From JAGVSZ01 sp035456405 (lineage in GTDB: Bacteria; Pseudomonadota; Gammaproteobacteria; Burkholderiales; SG8-39): a stretch of DNA of 64,000 nucleotides. The notes under the pieces were generated by a model. That model made no database searches, was not told where the DNA came from, and saw nothing but the letters and a program-made list of their open reading frames with translations. The position numbers and the translations under genes are program-made. The stretch covers positions 62,001 through 126,000 of the forward strand of contig DATIDG010000049.1 in the NCBI GenBank assembly GCA_035456405.1. The letters are read 5' to 3'. This document shows positions 16,471 through 25,039 of the stretch, in pieces (position 1 is the stretch's first letter; the number at the start of each line of letters is the position of its first letter).

Positions 16471-17439
16471 ATGGACCGCACGGAACGCTTCTACAAGATC
16501 CACCGGCTTCTCCAGGTCAAGGGTGTGGTCAAAGCCGCCGAGCTGCTTCGCGAACTCGGCGTGTCGCGCGCCACGTTCAAGCGCGACCTCGAGTACATGC
16601 GTGATCGCATGAATGCGCCGATCGAGTGGGACCGCGAGAGCCGCGGCTACCGGTTCGTGCAGCCCGCGGCGGGCGCGCCGCGCTACGAGCTGCCGGGACT
16701 CTGGTTCAGCCCGGACGAGATCCGCGCACTGCTTACGATGCAGAGTCTCCTCGCGAGCCTGCAGCCGGGGCTGCTCGAGCCGCACGTCAAGCCGCTGCTC
16801 GCGCGCCTGCGCGCGGCGCTCGGGTCGGGCGAGCACCCTGCCGACGAGATCGAGCGCCGCATCCGCATCATCCACCTCGGCGCGCGCAGGCTCGCGCTGC
16901 CGCACTTCGAGCGGGTGGCGAGCGCAGTCCTGAACCGGCGACGGCTGCACATCGCCTACGTGAGCCGCGGCTCGAACCAGCGCACCGAGCGCGAGATCAG
17001 CCCGCAGCGCCTCGTGCACTACCGCCAGAACTGGTATTGCGACGCATGGTGCCACCTGCGCGAGGACATCCGCAGCTTCGCGGTCGACGCCATTCAGTCG
17101 GCCGAACCGGTCGACCGCAAGGCAAGAAACGTGGCGGAGCGCGATCTCGACGAGGTGCTCGCCGCCGGCTACGGCATTTTTTCCGGGCGCAAGACGACCT
17201 GGGCGAAGCTCCGGTTCACGCCGGAGCGCGCCCGGTGGGTCGCGGCGGAGGCGTGGCACCCGCAGCAGAAGTCGCGCACCGAGGCGGACGGCAGCTACGT
17301 GCTCGAGGTGCCGTTCTCCGACCACCGCGAACTCGCGATGGACATCCTGCGCCATGGGTCCCACGTCGAAGTGCTGGAGCCCGCCAGCCTGCGGGCGGCG
17401 GTGAAGGAGCAGCTGGCTGCCGCGCTGGCGCGGTACTGA
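16471..17439 (+). CDS. WYL-domain transcriptional regulator
   Basis: A 322-residue regulator. Residues 1-55 form a DeoR/HTH_11-type winged helix (AAELLRELGVSRATFKRDLEYM). A WYL domain follows, with YRQNWYCDAWCHLRED at its core, where the name-giving Trp-Tyr-Leu reads Trp-Tyr-Cys, and then a C-terminal extension with VLEVPFSDHRELAMDILRHG. WYL proteins respond to nucleotides or single-stranded DNA and include PafB/PafC, which control a DNA-repair helicase-nuclease in mycobacteria. Two tiny ORFs and an AddAB-like pair lie directly downstream on the same strand, so control of them is plausible. Confidence 0.9.
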   Translation: MDRTERFYKIHRLLQVKGVVKAAELLRELGVSRATFKRDLEYMRDRMNAPIEWDRESRGYRFVQPAAGAPRYELPGLWFSPDEIRALLTMQSLLASLQPGLLEPHVKPLLARLRAALGSGEHPADEIERRIRIIHLGARRLALPHFERVASAVLNRRRLHIAYVSRGSNQRTEREISPQRLVHYRQNWYCDAWCHLREDIRSFAVDAIQSAEPVDRKARNVAERDLDEVLAAGYGIFSGRKTTWAKLRFTPERARWVAAEAWHPQQKSRTEADGSYVLEVPFSDHRELAMDILRHGSHVEVLEPASLRAAVKEQLAAALARY

Positions 17440-17496
17440 CGCAAGCCCCGTTCGGAGGACCACTGGCTCGCGTCCTGAGCCACTACCCTCCGGATA

Positions 17497-17531
17497 CTGC
17501 CTCCACGTTCAACGACGACCGATGGAGGCAG
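17497..17531 (+). promoter_or_regulatory. Hairpin that can hide the Shine-Dalgarno of the 48-codon ORF
   Basis: CTGCCTCCA (17497-17505) and TGGAGGCAG (17523-17531) are perfect 9-nt complements separated by 17 nt. The right arm contains the GGAGG ribosome site of the ORF starting at 17533. In RNA the left arm would pair with it and block translation. It could act as an RNA thermometer, a leader switch or a DNA operator; the sequence alone cannot decide. Confidence 0.5.
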
Positions 17532-17532
17532 C

Positions 17533-17679
17533 ATGCACGACATCACTGTCCAGGAGTTCTGGCCCGCCCGTCCGCCGCGGCGACTGTTTGCGCATCCCAC
17601 CGGCACGCGCGCCGCGCGCCGGCGGCTGACCCGCGCCGCATTGCGCCAGTCGCGCGCCCGCGCCCGGAGGAAGCGGTGA
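17533..17679 (+). CDS. Very basic 48-residue protein
   Basis: An ORF of 49 codons with GGAGG 6-7 nt before its ATG. The product starts MHDITVQEFWPARPPRRLF and ends in an Arg/Ala-rich tail (about one third Arg), which suggests nucleic-acid binding. Its stop overlaps a GTG start of the next small ORF (GTGA). No family is recognised. The good ribosome site and coupling argue for a real gene; the GC-rich composition argues for caution. Confidence 0.4.
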   Translation: MHDITVQEFWPARPPRRLFAHPTGTRAARRRLTRAALRQSRARARRKR

Positions 17680-17831
17680 GCGCGCCCGAAGCGCAGCGCG
17701 CGTGGAGCGCCGGTGATCGCGCAGTCGCGATCGCGGGCTTCCTCGCCATCCTGCTGACTGGATTCTGCGGCGACGAGCCGGAGACTAGGGTGACTCTCGC
17801 GCCAGCGGCGGTGCAGAGCACACCACGCTGA
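17676..17831 (+). CDS. 51-residue putative single-span membrane protein
   Basis: A GTG-started ORF overlapping the preceding stop by GTGA. Residues 17-32 (VAIAGFLAILLTGFCG) form one membrane helix, followed by a short polar tail ending at 17831. It lies 44 nt before the AddB-like gene. No homologue is recognised. It may be a small membrane partner of the basic peptide or a chance frame. Confidence 0.35.
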   Translation: MSAPEAQRAWSAGDRAVAIAGFLAILLTGFCGDEPETRVTLAPAAVQSTPR

Positions 17832-17875
17832 TCCGGCCGGACAGTTCGGTGCCGGGTGACCTATCATGCGGCGCG

Positions 17876-20533
17876 ATGTCGGAGACACCGCCTGCGTTCA
17901 CGAGAAGCGAACTGTTCGCGCGGCTCGCGGGCGGGCATGCGGGCGAGGCTACGGTCATCACGCCGAACCGCCGGCTCGCCCAGGCGCTCGCAGCGGAGTT
18001 CGACGAGCGACAGGTCGCCGCCGGCCGCGAGGTCTGGGAAACGGCCGACATCCTGCCGTACGCCGCTTTCGTCGAGCGCCTCTACGACGATGCGCTCTAT
18101 TCCGAAGGCGCGGCCGAGCTGCCGCTGCTGCTGACGCCGGACCAGGAGCAGAGCCTGTGGGAGGATGTCGTGCGACGCTCCGAGGCGGGCGCCGAACTGC
18201 TCGCCGTCGCGGAAACCGCTGCGCTCGCGGCCGATGCGTGGCAGCTCGCGCATGCATGGCGCCTGCTCGAGCGCCTCGAAGGTGCGCCGCTCCACGACGA
18301 CGCGCGCGCGTTCGCGGACTGGGCACGGAGATATCGCCAGAGAACCGAGCGGGCGCGCCTCACCGACCGCGCCCGCCTGCCCGATGCGGTGATCGGTGCG
18401 CTCGACCACGGGTGGGTCAGGAAGCCGCGGCTCCTCGTCGCCTACGGTTTCGACATCGTCACCCCGCAGCAGCGCACGCTGCTCGAAGGACTCGCCGCGC
18501 GTGGCGCGAAGCTCGCATCGTGCGGCCCCGAACGCCGCGCCGCGAATGCGGTGCGGGTCGTGGGCGTCGACACCCGCGACGAGATGCGCCGCGCGGCACG
18601 CTGGGCGAGGGCGCGCCTGGAGGCGAACGGCGCTGCGCGCATCGCGATCGTCGTCCCCGATCTCGCCGCGCGGAAGGATACCCTGCGTCGGATTCTCGCC
18701 GAGACGATGGACCCGGGCCGGACGGCAATCGTGCTCCCGTTCAACGTCTCGCTCGGCGATCCGCTCTCCGGGCATCCCCTCGTCGCGCACGCCCTCGCCG
18801 CGCTCCAACTCGGTGGCCGCGAGATCGAGTTCGAGCTTGCCAGCCTGCTCATCCGCTCGCCGTTCATCGCGGGCGGCGAGTCGGAGCTGCAGCGTCGCGC
18901 GCGTCTCGACGCGCGGCTGCGCCGGCGTGCGGAGCCGATCGTGACGCTGGAGCGGCTCGTGCGGATGATCGACGACACGCCAGCGCTCGCGCACCGCCTC
19001 GCGGCCTACGCCGAGTTCCGCAAGAGCCGACTCTTCGGCGCGCAGTCGCCGGGAGACTGGGCACGCGCGTTCAGCGAGGCGCTGTCGCTGCTCGGCTTCC
19101 CGGGCGAGCGCGCGCTCGACTCCGCCGAGTACCAGACCCTGAAGAAGTGGCACGAGGTCGTGACGCGCCTCGCGTGCCTCGACCGGGTCGCGGGACGGAT
19201 GGGTTTCGAGGAGGCGCTGGGGCGCCTCCGGCGCATGACGGGAGGGACGCTCTTCCAGCCGGAGACGCCCGAGGTGCCGATACAGGTGCTCGGCGTGCTC
19301 GAGGCGGCCGGCATGACTTTCGACCACGCGTGGGTGATGGGTCTCTCGGACGACGCCTGGCCGATGCAGTCGCGCCCGAACCCGCTCGTCCCGCTGCGCC
19401 TGCAGCGCGCGGCGCGGGTCCCGAACGCCTCGCCCGGGGCGACGCTCGAGCTCGCGCGTCGGCTCACGGCGGAGTGGCTGGGCTGCGCCGGCGAGGTCGT
19501 GCTCTCGCATCCGCGCCGCGAGCAGGACCGCGATCTCGCGGCGAGTCCGCTGATCGCACACCTCCCGGATGTCGTCCTGCAACTCCCAGAGTACGAGACC
19601 TGGCGCGATGCGATCCATCGCGGCGCGGCGGAGGAGCGCTTGCCCGATGCGCAGGCGTCGGTGCCCGCGCCGAGCGAAGCGGCGCACGGCGGCGCAGCGC
19701 TCCTCAAGGACCAGGCCGCGTGCCCGTTCCGGGCGTTCGCCGTTCACCGGCTCGCTGCCCGAGGCGTCGAGTCGCCGCACACGGGACTCGACGCACGCGA
19801 GCGTGGGACGCTCGTGCATCGCGTGCTCGCATCGGTCTGGAGCGATCTCAGGACCAAGCAGGCGCTTGACGCGATCGGAGACGCGGACCTCGAGGCGATG
19901 CTGGACAAGGCCGCCGAGGACGCGATCGCGCGCAAGCGGGGCGACCGGCCGACGACGCTGGGCGGGCGGTTCGCCGTCGTCGAGCGGGCGCGCCTCGCGC
20001 GCCTCGCGGGCGAGTGGCTCAAGCAGGAGCGCGCCCGCGGCGGCTTCGCGGTGCTCGCGACCGAGGACAAGCGCGCGGCTAGGCTCGGGGCGGTGAAGCT
20101 CAGCCTGCGCCTCGACCGCGTGGACGAGACCGATGCGGGGGATCGCATCGTGATCGACTACAAGACCGGGAAGGCAACGGTGCCGTCGATGCTCGGCGCG
20201 CGGCCCGACGAGCCGCAGCTGCCGCTCTATGTCACCGTTGCGGAGCCCGATGCGGCGGCGGTTGCCTTCGGACAGGTGCGCACCGGCGAGATGAAGTTTG
20301 TCGGCCTGGCACGCGATGCAGGCGTGCTGCCCGGCGCGAAGCCGCCGGCACCACGCTGGGATGAGCAGCGCGCCCTCTGGCGCGCGGAGCTCGAACGTCT
20401 CGCGGGCGACTTCGCGGCAGGGTACGCCGCGGTCGACCCGAAGAAGCCGCCCCATACGTGCCGCAACTGCGGCCTGCAGCCGTTGTGCCGGATCGGCGAG
20501 CGCACTGAGCGCATCCCCGAGGACCGCGAATGA
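17876..20533 (+). CDS. AddB-like PD-(D/E)XK nuclease with Fe-S cluster motif
   Basis: An 885-residue protein of the group often annotated as a probable DNA repair protein in betaproteobacteria. The N-terminal two thirds are helicase-like without a clear Walker A. The C-terminal nuclease domain has VIDYKTGK with Asp761 and Lys763. Four cysteines (Cys616 and Cys862-x2-Cys865-x5-Cys871) match the Fe-S staple of AddB-type nucleases. The start at 17876 is chosen over an ATG 9 codons upstream. Its stop overlaps the AddA-like gene by ATGA, so the two form a heterodimeric double-strand-break resection machine. Confidence 0.85.
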   Translation: MSETPPAFTRSELFARLAGGHAGEATVITPNRRLAQALAAEFDERQVAAGREVWETADILPYAAFVERLYDDALYSEGAAELPLLLTPDQEQSLWEDVVRRSEAGAELLAVAETAALAADAWQLAHAWRLLERLEGAPLHDDARAFADWARRYRQRTERARLTDRARLPDAVIGALDHGWVRKPRLLVAYGFDIVTPQQRTLLEGLAARGAKLASCGPERRAANAVRVVGVDTRDEMRRAARWARARLEANGAARIAIVVPDLAARKDTLRRILAETMDPGRTAIVLPFNVSLGDPLSGHPLVAHALAALQLGGREIEFELASLLIRSPFIAGGESELQRRARLDARLRRRAEPIVTLERLVRMIDDTPALAHRLAAYAEFRKSRLFGAQSPGDWARAFSEALSLLGFPGERALDSAEYQTLKKWHEVVTRLACLDRVAGRMGFEEALGRLRRMTGGTLFQPETPEVPIQVLGVLEAAGMTFDHAWVMGLSDDAWPMQSRPNPLVPLRLQRAARVPNASPGATLELARRLTAEWLGCAGEVVLSHPRREQDRDLAASPLIAHLPDVVLQLPEYETWRDAIHRGAAEERLPDAQASVPAPSEAAHGGAALLKDQAACPFRAFAVHRLAARGVESPHTGLDARERGTLVHRVLASVWSDLRTKQALDAIGDADLEAMLDKAAEDAIARKRGDRPTTLGGRFAVVERARLARLAGEWLKQERARGGFAVLATEDKRAARLGAVKLSLRLDRVDETDAGDRIVIDYKTGKATVPSMLGARPDEPQLPLYVTVAEPDAAAVAFGQVRTGEMKFVGLARDAGVLPGAKPPAPRWDEQRALWRAELERLAGDFAAGYAAVDPKKPPHTCRNCGLQPLCRIGERTERIPEDRE

Positions 20534-23500
20534 CGGCGGACCGCATCCCGGACCTCGAGGAGCGCAGCCGCGCGCTCGACCCGCTGCGGTCGTTCATCGT
20601 GCAGGCGCCGGCGGGGTCGGGAAAGACCGGGCTCCTCATCCAGCGTTATCTCCGTCTGCTCGCTACGGTCGCGGCACCGGAGGAGATCGTCGCCATCACT
20701 TTCACGCTGAAGGCCGCAGGCGAGATGCGCGAGCGCGTGCTCGAAGCCCTCGCGGGTGCGCGCGCGGGGACGGCGCCCGACGGCGAGCACGAAGCGCGCA
20801 CGCTCGAGCTTGCCCGCGACGCGGCGCGGCGGGACGCGGAGCAGGGCTGGGGGCTCGCCGAGAACCCCGCGCGGTTGCGCATCGAGACCATCGATGCGCT
20901 GTGCGCATCGCTCGCGCGGCAGATGCCGGTCCTGTCGCGGTTCGGCGCCGCACCGGAGAGCATCGAGGACGCGTCCGAGCTGTACCTCGAGGCGGCGCGT
21001 GCGACCCTCGAGCTCGTCGAGTCCGACCAGGCGGTGGCGGCCGACGTCGAGCGCCTGCTCGCGCACCTCGACAACGACGTCGGGCGCGTGGAAGGGCTGC
21101 TCGCCGGGATGCTCGAACGGCGCGATCACTGGATCCGCTATCCGGTGCGCCTCGAACGCCCGGCGCTCGAGGCGGCGCTCGCGCACGAGCGGGACCGGCT
21201 CGTCGCCTGCACGCGCGAGCTGTACCCCGGCACGGGCCCCGCGACGGCCGACGACTGGCAGGCGCTCGCGGAGGCGCTGCTCACCAAGGAGGGGGAGTGG
21301 CGCAAGCAATCCAGGCAGGCGCAAGCACTTGCCGGCACGCCGGAGGCCGAGGCGCTGCGCGTGGCGCTTGCCGCGCTTCTCGCGCTGCCGCCGGCTGCCT
21401 ATGGCGACGGCCAATGGGACGCGCTCGGCGCGATCGCGCGGCTGCTGCTCGTCGCGGTCGCGCAACTTAAGGTGGTTTTCCAGTCGCGGGGGCAGGTGGA
21501 CTTCACCGAGGTCGCGCAGGCGGCGTTGCAGGCGGTAGGCGAGGAGGGCGCGCCGACCGACCTCGCACTCGCTCTCGATTACCGCATCCGGCATCTCCTG
21601 GTCGACGAGTTCCAGGACACGTCGATCACGCAGTACCAGCTCATCGCGCGGCTCACTGCCGGCTGGGAGCCGGATGACGGGCGCACGCTGCTCGCGGTCG
21701 GCGACCCGATGCAGTCGATCTACCGCTTCCGCGAGGCCGAGGTCGGCGAGTTTCTCCGCACCTGGGAGAGCGCGCGCGTCGGCGATGTCGCGCTCGAGCG
21801 GGTGCGCCTGACGGCCAACTTCCGCTCCCAGTCCGGCATCGTCGCATGGGTGAACGAGACATTCGCGCAAGTCATGCCGGCGCACGAGGAGACCGCTACC
21901 GGCGCGGTGCCGTATGCCCGGTCCGCTCCCGTGCATGATGCGCTGAGCGGGCAGGCGGTCGAGGTGCATCCGTTCTTCGACAAGGACGATGCGGGCGAGG
22001 CGGCGCGGGTTGTCGCGCTCGTCGCACGCGCGCGACGGGACGAGCCCGACGCGACGGCCGCGGTGCTGGTCCGCAACCGTGGGCACCTGCGCGAGATCGT
22101 GCCGCGTCTCCGCGCAGCGGGGCTGCGGTTCAGGGCGATCGAGATCGAGCCGCTCGGCGAACGCCCCGTGGTGCAGGATCTGCTCGCCCTCACGCGCGCA
22201 CTCGCCCACCCGGCGGACCGGCTCGCGTGGCTCGCGGTGCTGCGCGCGCCCTGGTGCGGCCTGACGCTCGGCGACCTCGCCGCGCTCGCCGAGGGCGACG
22301 ACGTGCGTACCGTCTGGGAACTGATGGGGAATGGCTCGGGCCTCGGCCCCGAAGCGCGCGACCGGCTCGAGCGCGTTCGAAGCATCCTGGCGCCGGCGCT
22401 CTCGAACCGCCTGCGCGGCAGCCTGCGCGACCGGGTCGAGCATGCGTGGCTCGCGCTGGGCGGCCCTGCCTGCGTCGCGGACGCGACCGATCTCGAAGAC
22501 GCCGGCGTGTACCTGGACGCGCTCGCGAGCGCCGAGGAGGCTGGTGCGCTCCCCGACCTCGCCGCGTTCGAGGCCCGGGTCGCGGCGCTCTGGGCGCTCC
22601 CCGACGTGCATGCGGGCGAGAACGACGTGCAGATCATGACGATCCACAGGGCGAAGGGTCTCGAGTTCGACCACGTGATCGTTCCCGGCCTGGGGCGCGC
22701 GCCGCGCATCGACGAGAAGCGCCTGTTCCTCTGGATGGAGCGCCCGACTCCGGGGGGCGAACCCGAGCTGCTGGTGGCGCCGATCGAGGAGACGGGGAGC
22801 GCGGGCGATGCGATCTACGACTGGCTCAGGAAGCTCGACGCCGAGCGCGACCGCCACGAAGCGTCGCGCCTGCTCTACGTCGCCGCCACGCGTGCGCGAC
22901 GGCGGCTGCACCTGCTCGGCGCGACGGCGATCGACGTCGACAGCGGCGGTGCACGCGAGCCGAACGCGAGCACGCTCCTCGCACGGCTCTGGCCGGTCGT
23001 CGGGACGCAATTCAGGGAGGCGGCTGCGCGCCGGGTGGAGCACGTCGCCGACGACCGGAACGGCGTACCGGCTCCCCTCGACCGGGACCTCCGGCGTCTT
23101 CCCGCGGGCTGGCGCATCGCGGTGCCGCCGGCCCCGCTGGCCTGGAACGCACCCCCGGACGAGGCGCGGGCGCAGGACGAGATCGAATTCTCGTGGGTCG
23201 GCGAGACGGCGCGGCACGTGGGGAACGTCGTCCACCGGTGGCTGCAGCGCATCGCCGACGACGTCCTCGCCGGCTGGGACGAGGCGCGCATCGGGCGCCT
23301 GCGCCCGGTCGTGCGCGCCGAGCTGGCGGCGCGCGACGTGCCCGAGGCGGAGCGCGACGCCGCGGTCGAGCGCGCGATGACGGCGCTCGTGCGCGCGCTC
23401 GCCGATCCGCGCGGCCGGTGGGTACTCGGACCGCATCCTGAGGCGGCGACCGAGCACCGCATTACCGTGCTCGCGGAGGGCGTGGTCCGGCGCATGGTGA

Positions 23501-23706
23501 TCGACCGGCTGTTCCGCGACGAGCTCGGCAAGCGCTGGGTCGTGGACTACAAGACGAGCAGCCACGAGGGCGCAGATGCCGAGGCGTTCCTGGAACGGGA
23601 GCGCGAGCGGTATGCGGGCCAGCTCGCCCGCTACGCCCGCGCGCTCGGCGACGTCGACCGCCTGGGCCTCTACTTTCCACTGCTCGCCGGGTGGCGCGAG
23701 CTCTGA
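20530..23706 (+). CDS. AddA/RecB-like UvrD helicase-nuclease
   Basis: A 1058-residue SF1A helicase with a C-terminal nuclease. Walker A APAGSGKT is at residues 26-33 and Walker B VDEFQD at 358-363; later motifs are GDPMQSIYRFREAE, MTIHRAKGLEFDHV and LLYVAATRARRRL. The C-terminal nuclease shows WVVDYKTSSHEG with Asp1006 and Lys1008. It should unwind and degrade DNA ends with the AddB-like partner encoded upstream (4-nt overlap). No chi-recognition feature can be read from the sequence. Confidence 0.9.
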   Translation: MTADRIPDLEERSRALDPLRSFIVQAPAGSGKTGLLIQRYLRLLATVAAPEEIVAITFTLKAAGEMRERVLEALAGARAGTAPDGEHEARTLELARDAARRDAEQGWGLAENPARLRIETIDALCASLARQMPVLSRFGAAPESIEDASELYLEAARATLELVESDQAVAADVERLLAHLDNDVGRVEGLLAGMLERRDHWIRYPVRLERPALEAALAHERDRLVACTRELYPGTGPATADDWQALAEALLTKEGEWRKQSRQAQALAGTPEAEALRVALAALLALPPAAYGDGQWDALGAIARLLLVAVAQLKVVFQSRGQVDFTEVAQAALQAVGEEGAPTDLALALDYRIRHLLVDEFQDTSITQYQLIARLTAGWEPDDGRTLLAVGDPMQSIYRFREAEVGEFLRTWESARVGDVALERVRLTANFRSQSGIVAWVNETFAQVMPAHEETATGAVPYARSAPVHDALSGQAVEVHPFFDKDDAGEAARVVALVARARRDEPDATAAVLVRNRGHLREIVPRLRAAGLRFRAIEIEPLGERPVVQDLLALTRALAHPADRLAWLAVLRAPWCGLTLGDLAALAEGDDVRTVWELMGNGSGLGPEARDRLERVRSILAPALSNRLRGSLRDRVEHAWLALGGPACVADATDLEDAGVYLDALASAEEAGALPDLAAFEARVAALWALPDVHAGENDVQIMTIHRAKGLEFDHVIVPGLGRAPRIDEKRLFLWMERPTPGGEPELLVAPIEETGSAGDAIYDWLRKLDAERDRHEASRLLYVAATRARRRLHLLGATAIDVDSGGAREPNASTLLARLWPVVGTQFREAAARRVEHVADDRNGVPAPLDRDLRRLPAGWRIAVPPAPLAWNAPPDEARAQDEIEFSWVGETARHVGNVVHRWLQRIADDVLAGWDEARIGRLRPVVRAELAARDVPEAERDAAVERAMTALVRALADPRGRWVLGPHPEAATEHRITVLAEGVVRRMVIDRLFRDELGKRWVVDYKTSSHEGADAEAFLERERERYAGQLARYARALGDVDRLGLYFPLLAGWREL

Positions 23707-23818
23707 GCCGCGCGGCGGCGTGCGTGCCACATTTCCTGCGGGCCGGGCGGGAGGCTCTGGCGCGGCACCGGCCGTAACCGGCATCATTCGCGCACAAGGT
23801 CGGGATCAGGGAGCGCCG

Positions 23819-24946
23819 GTGGACGTGAAGGCACTGCAGGCCCGGCTCGCCGCGTTCGCGGCGGAGCGAGGCTGGGACGAGCTGCACAACCCGCGGAACC
23901 TCGCGATCGCGCTCGCGGGCGAGGCGGGGATGCTCCTCGACCTCTTCCGTTGGCTCAACGACGCGCAGTCGCAGCGCATCGAAAGCGAGTACAAGCGCGA
24001 GGCCGCCGAGGAGGCGATCGCGGACCTCGTCCTCCATACCCTGCGCCTCGCCGACAAGCTCGGCGTCGACGTCGAGCGCGCGGTCGCCAAGAAGCTCGCC
24101 GAGAACGACGCGAACTACCCTCTGCCGGTCGCGGAGGCCCCGGCGCACACGGAGCGCCCGACGGCCGTCGTCGCGCCGGAGCCGAAGCCACACGCTGCGA
24201 AGAAGGAGACGCCACCGCCGGGGGAGCAGAAGCGGGCGACGCCGCCCGCCGCACCGGCAGAACCGGCGCCTGTGCCGGAAGCGGCCCCGAAGCCGCAGCC
24301 GGAAAAGAAGGAAGCGGCGGCGCCGGCGGAGCGAAAGATGGCGCCGCCGCCCGAGCGGGGCGAACCTGCGCCCGCGCTGGAAGCCAGGGAACCGAAGCCG
24401 ACGGCCGAGTCGCCCAAGCCGTCATCCGAAAAGGAGGTGCTGCCGAGCTGGCTGGACGGGATCATGCCGGCGCGGGCCGGCGCGGCGCGGAAGAAGCCGG
24501 TCGCCGGGGTCCGGCCTGCCCCCGAGCCGCCGAAGGCCGCCGCGCCTCCGCGCGCGCCCGAGCCGCCGCCCGTGGCGCGCGTCGTCGAGGAGATCGCCGC
24601 TATGCCGCCGCCGGCCGCGCCCGAGCCTGAGGCGGAGCCGGTCGAGGCGCCGTGGGAGCCCGGGCGCTACTCGTACCTCGACACGGATGCGGCGAAGGGC
24701 TTCGTGAAATCGCTCGCGAAGCGGGTCGACAGCGCCCGCAGCGACGACCCGTTGCTCCGCGAGCTGCACGACGAGGTGGAGACGCTGCGCCGGACGCTCT
24801 ACTCGCCGATGCCCAAGCGCTCGTGGATGGGAGACAGCCTGAAGACGATCCGCGCCATCCTCGAGGAGGCTTCCACGCACTCGGTCAGCGACGAGATCCG
24901 CGCGCGCGACTACATGGCGCAGATCGACCGGATACTCAATCCCTGA
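23819..24946 (+). CDS. MazG-like protein with lost metal ligands, Pro/Ala linker and C-terminal helical domain
   Basis: A 375-residue protein. Residues 1-101 resemble the short MazG-like pyrophosphatases (GWDELHNPRNLAIALAGEAG, then TLRLADKLGVDVERAVAKK). The EXXE-EXXD metal motif is damaged: Glu35-x-x-Met38 replaces the second Glu, and Ala66 replaces the Glu three residues before Asp69. Residues about 105-275 are a Pro/Ala/Glu linker. The last 95 residues form a charged helical domain (YLDTDAAKGFVKSLAKRVD, RDYMAQIDRIL). The GTG start at 23819 has AGGGAG before it. It follows the AddA-like gene by 112 nt on the same strand. A binding or scaffold role is more likely than hydrolysis. Confidence 0.75.
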   Translation: MDVKALQARLAAFAAERGWDELHNPRNLAIALAGEAGMLLDLFRWLNDAQSQRIESEYKREAAEEAIADLVLHTLRLADKLGVDVERAVAKKLAENDANYPLPVAEAPAHTERPTAVVAPEPKPHAAKKETPPPGEQKRATPPAAPAEPAPVPEAAPKPQPEKKEAAAPAERKMAPPPERGEPAPALEAREPKPTAESPKPSSEKEVLPSWLDGIMPARAGAARKKPVAGVRPAPEPPKAAAPPRAPEPPPVARVVEEIAAMPPPAAPEPEAEPVEAPWEPGRYSYLDTDAAKGFVKSLAKRVDSARSDDPLLRELHDEVETLRRTLYSPMPKRSWMGDSLKTIRAILEEASTHSVSDEIRARDYMAQIDRILNP

Positions 24947-24962
24947 AGGCGGGCTGACGTCC

Positions 24963-25036
24963 CACACCAGAAAGCGGCAACAGAGGACACAGTCGTGTCC
25001 CCTGTGCTTCTTTGTGGTCTCTGTGGCTGGTGTTGC
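24963..25036. repeat. Long imperfect palindrome between convergent gene ends (copy A)
   Basis: Outer arms ACACCAG (24964-24970) and CTGGTGT (25027-25033) enclose an inner stem: ACAGAGGACAC (24980-24990) pairs with GTGTCCCCTGT (24995-25005), one mismatch, 4-nt loop. It fills the gap between the plus-strand MazG-like gene and the minus-strand protease fusion. The CACAGAGGACACAG wording is that of a palindromic repeat class seen in many proteobacterial intergenic regions. A related copy sits at 36726-36785, also between convergent genes. It could work as a bidirectional terminator. Confidence 0.55.
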
Positions 25037-25039
25037 AGT

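Noticed and set aside
20227..23787. Long minus-strand open frame opposite the AddA-like gene
   Set aside because: Antisense to a helicase with all motifs in place; no domain in the translated product.
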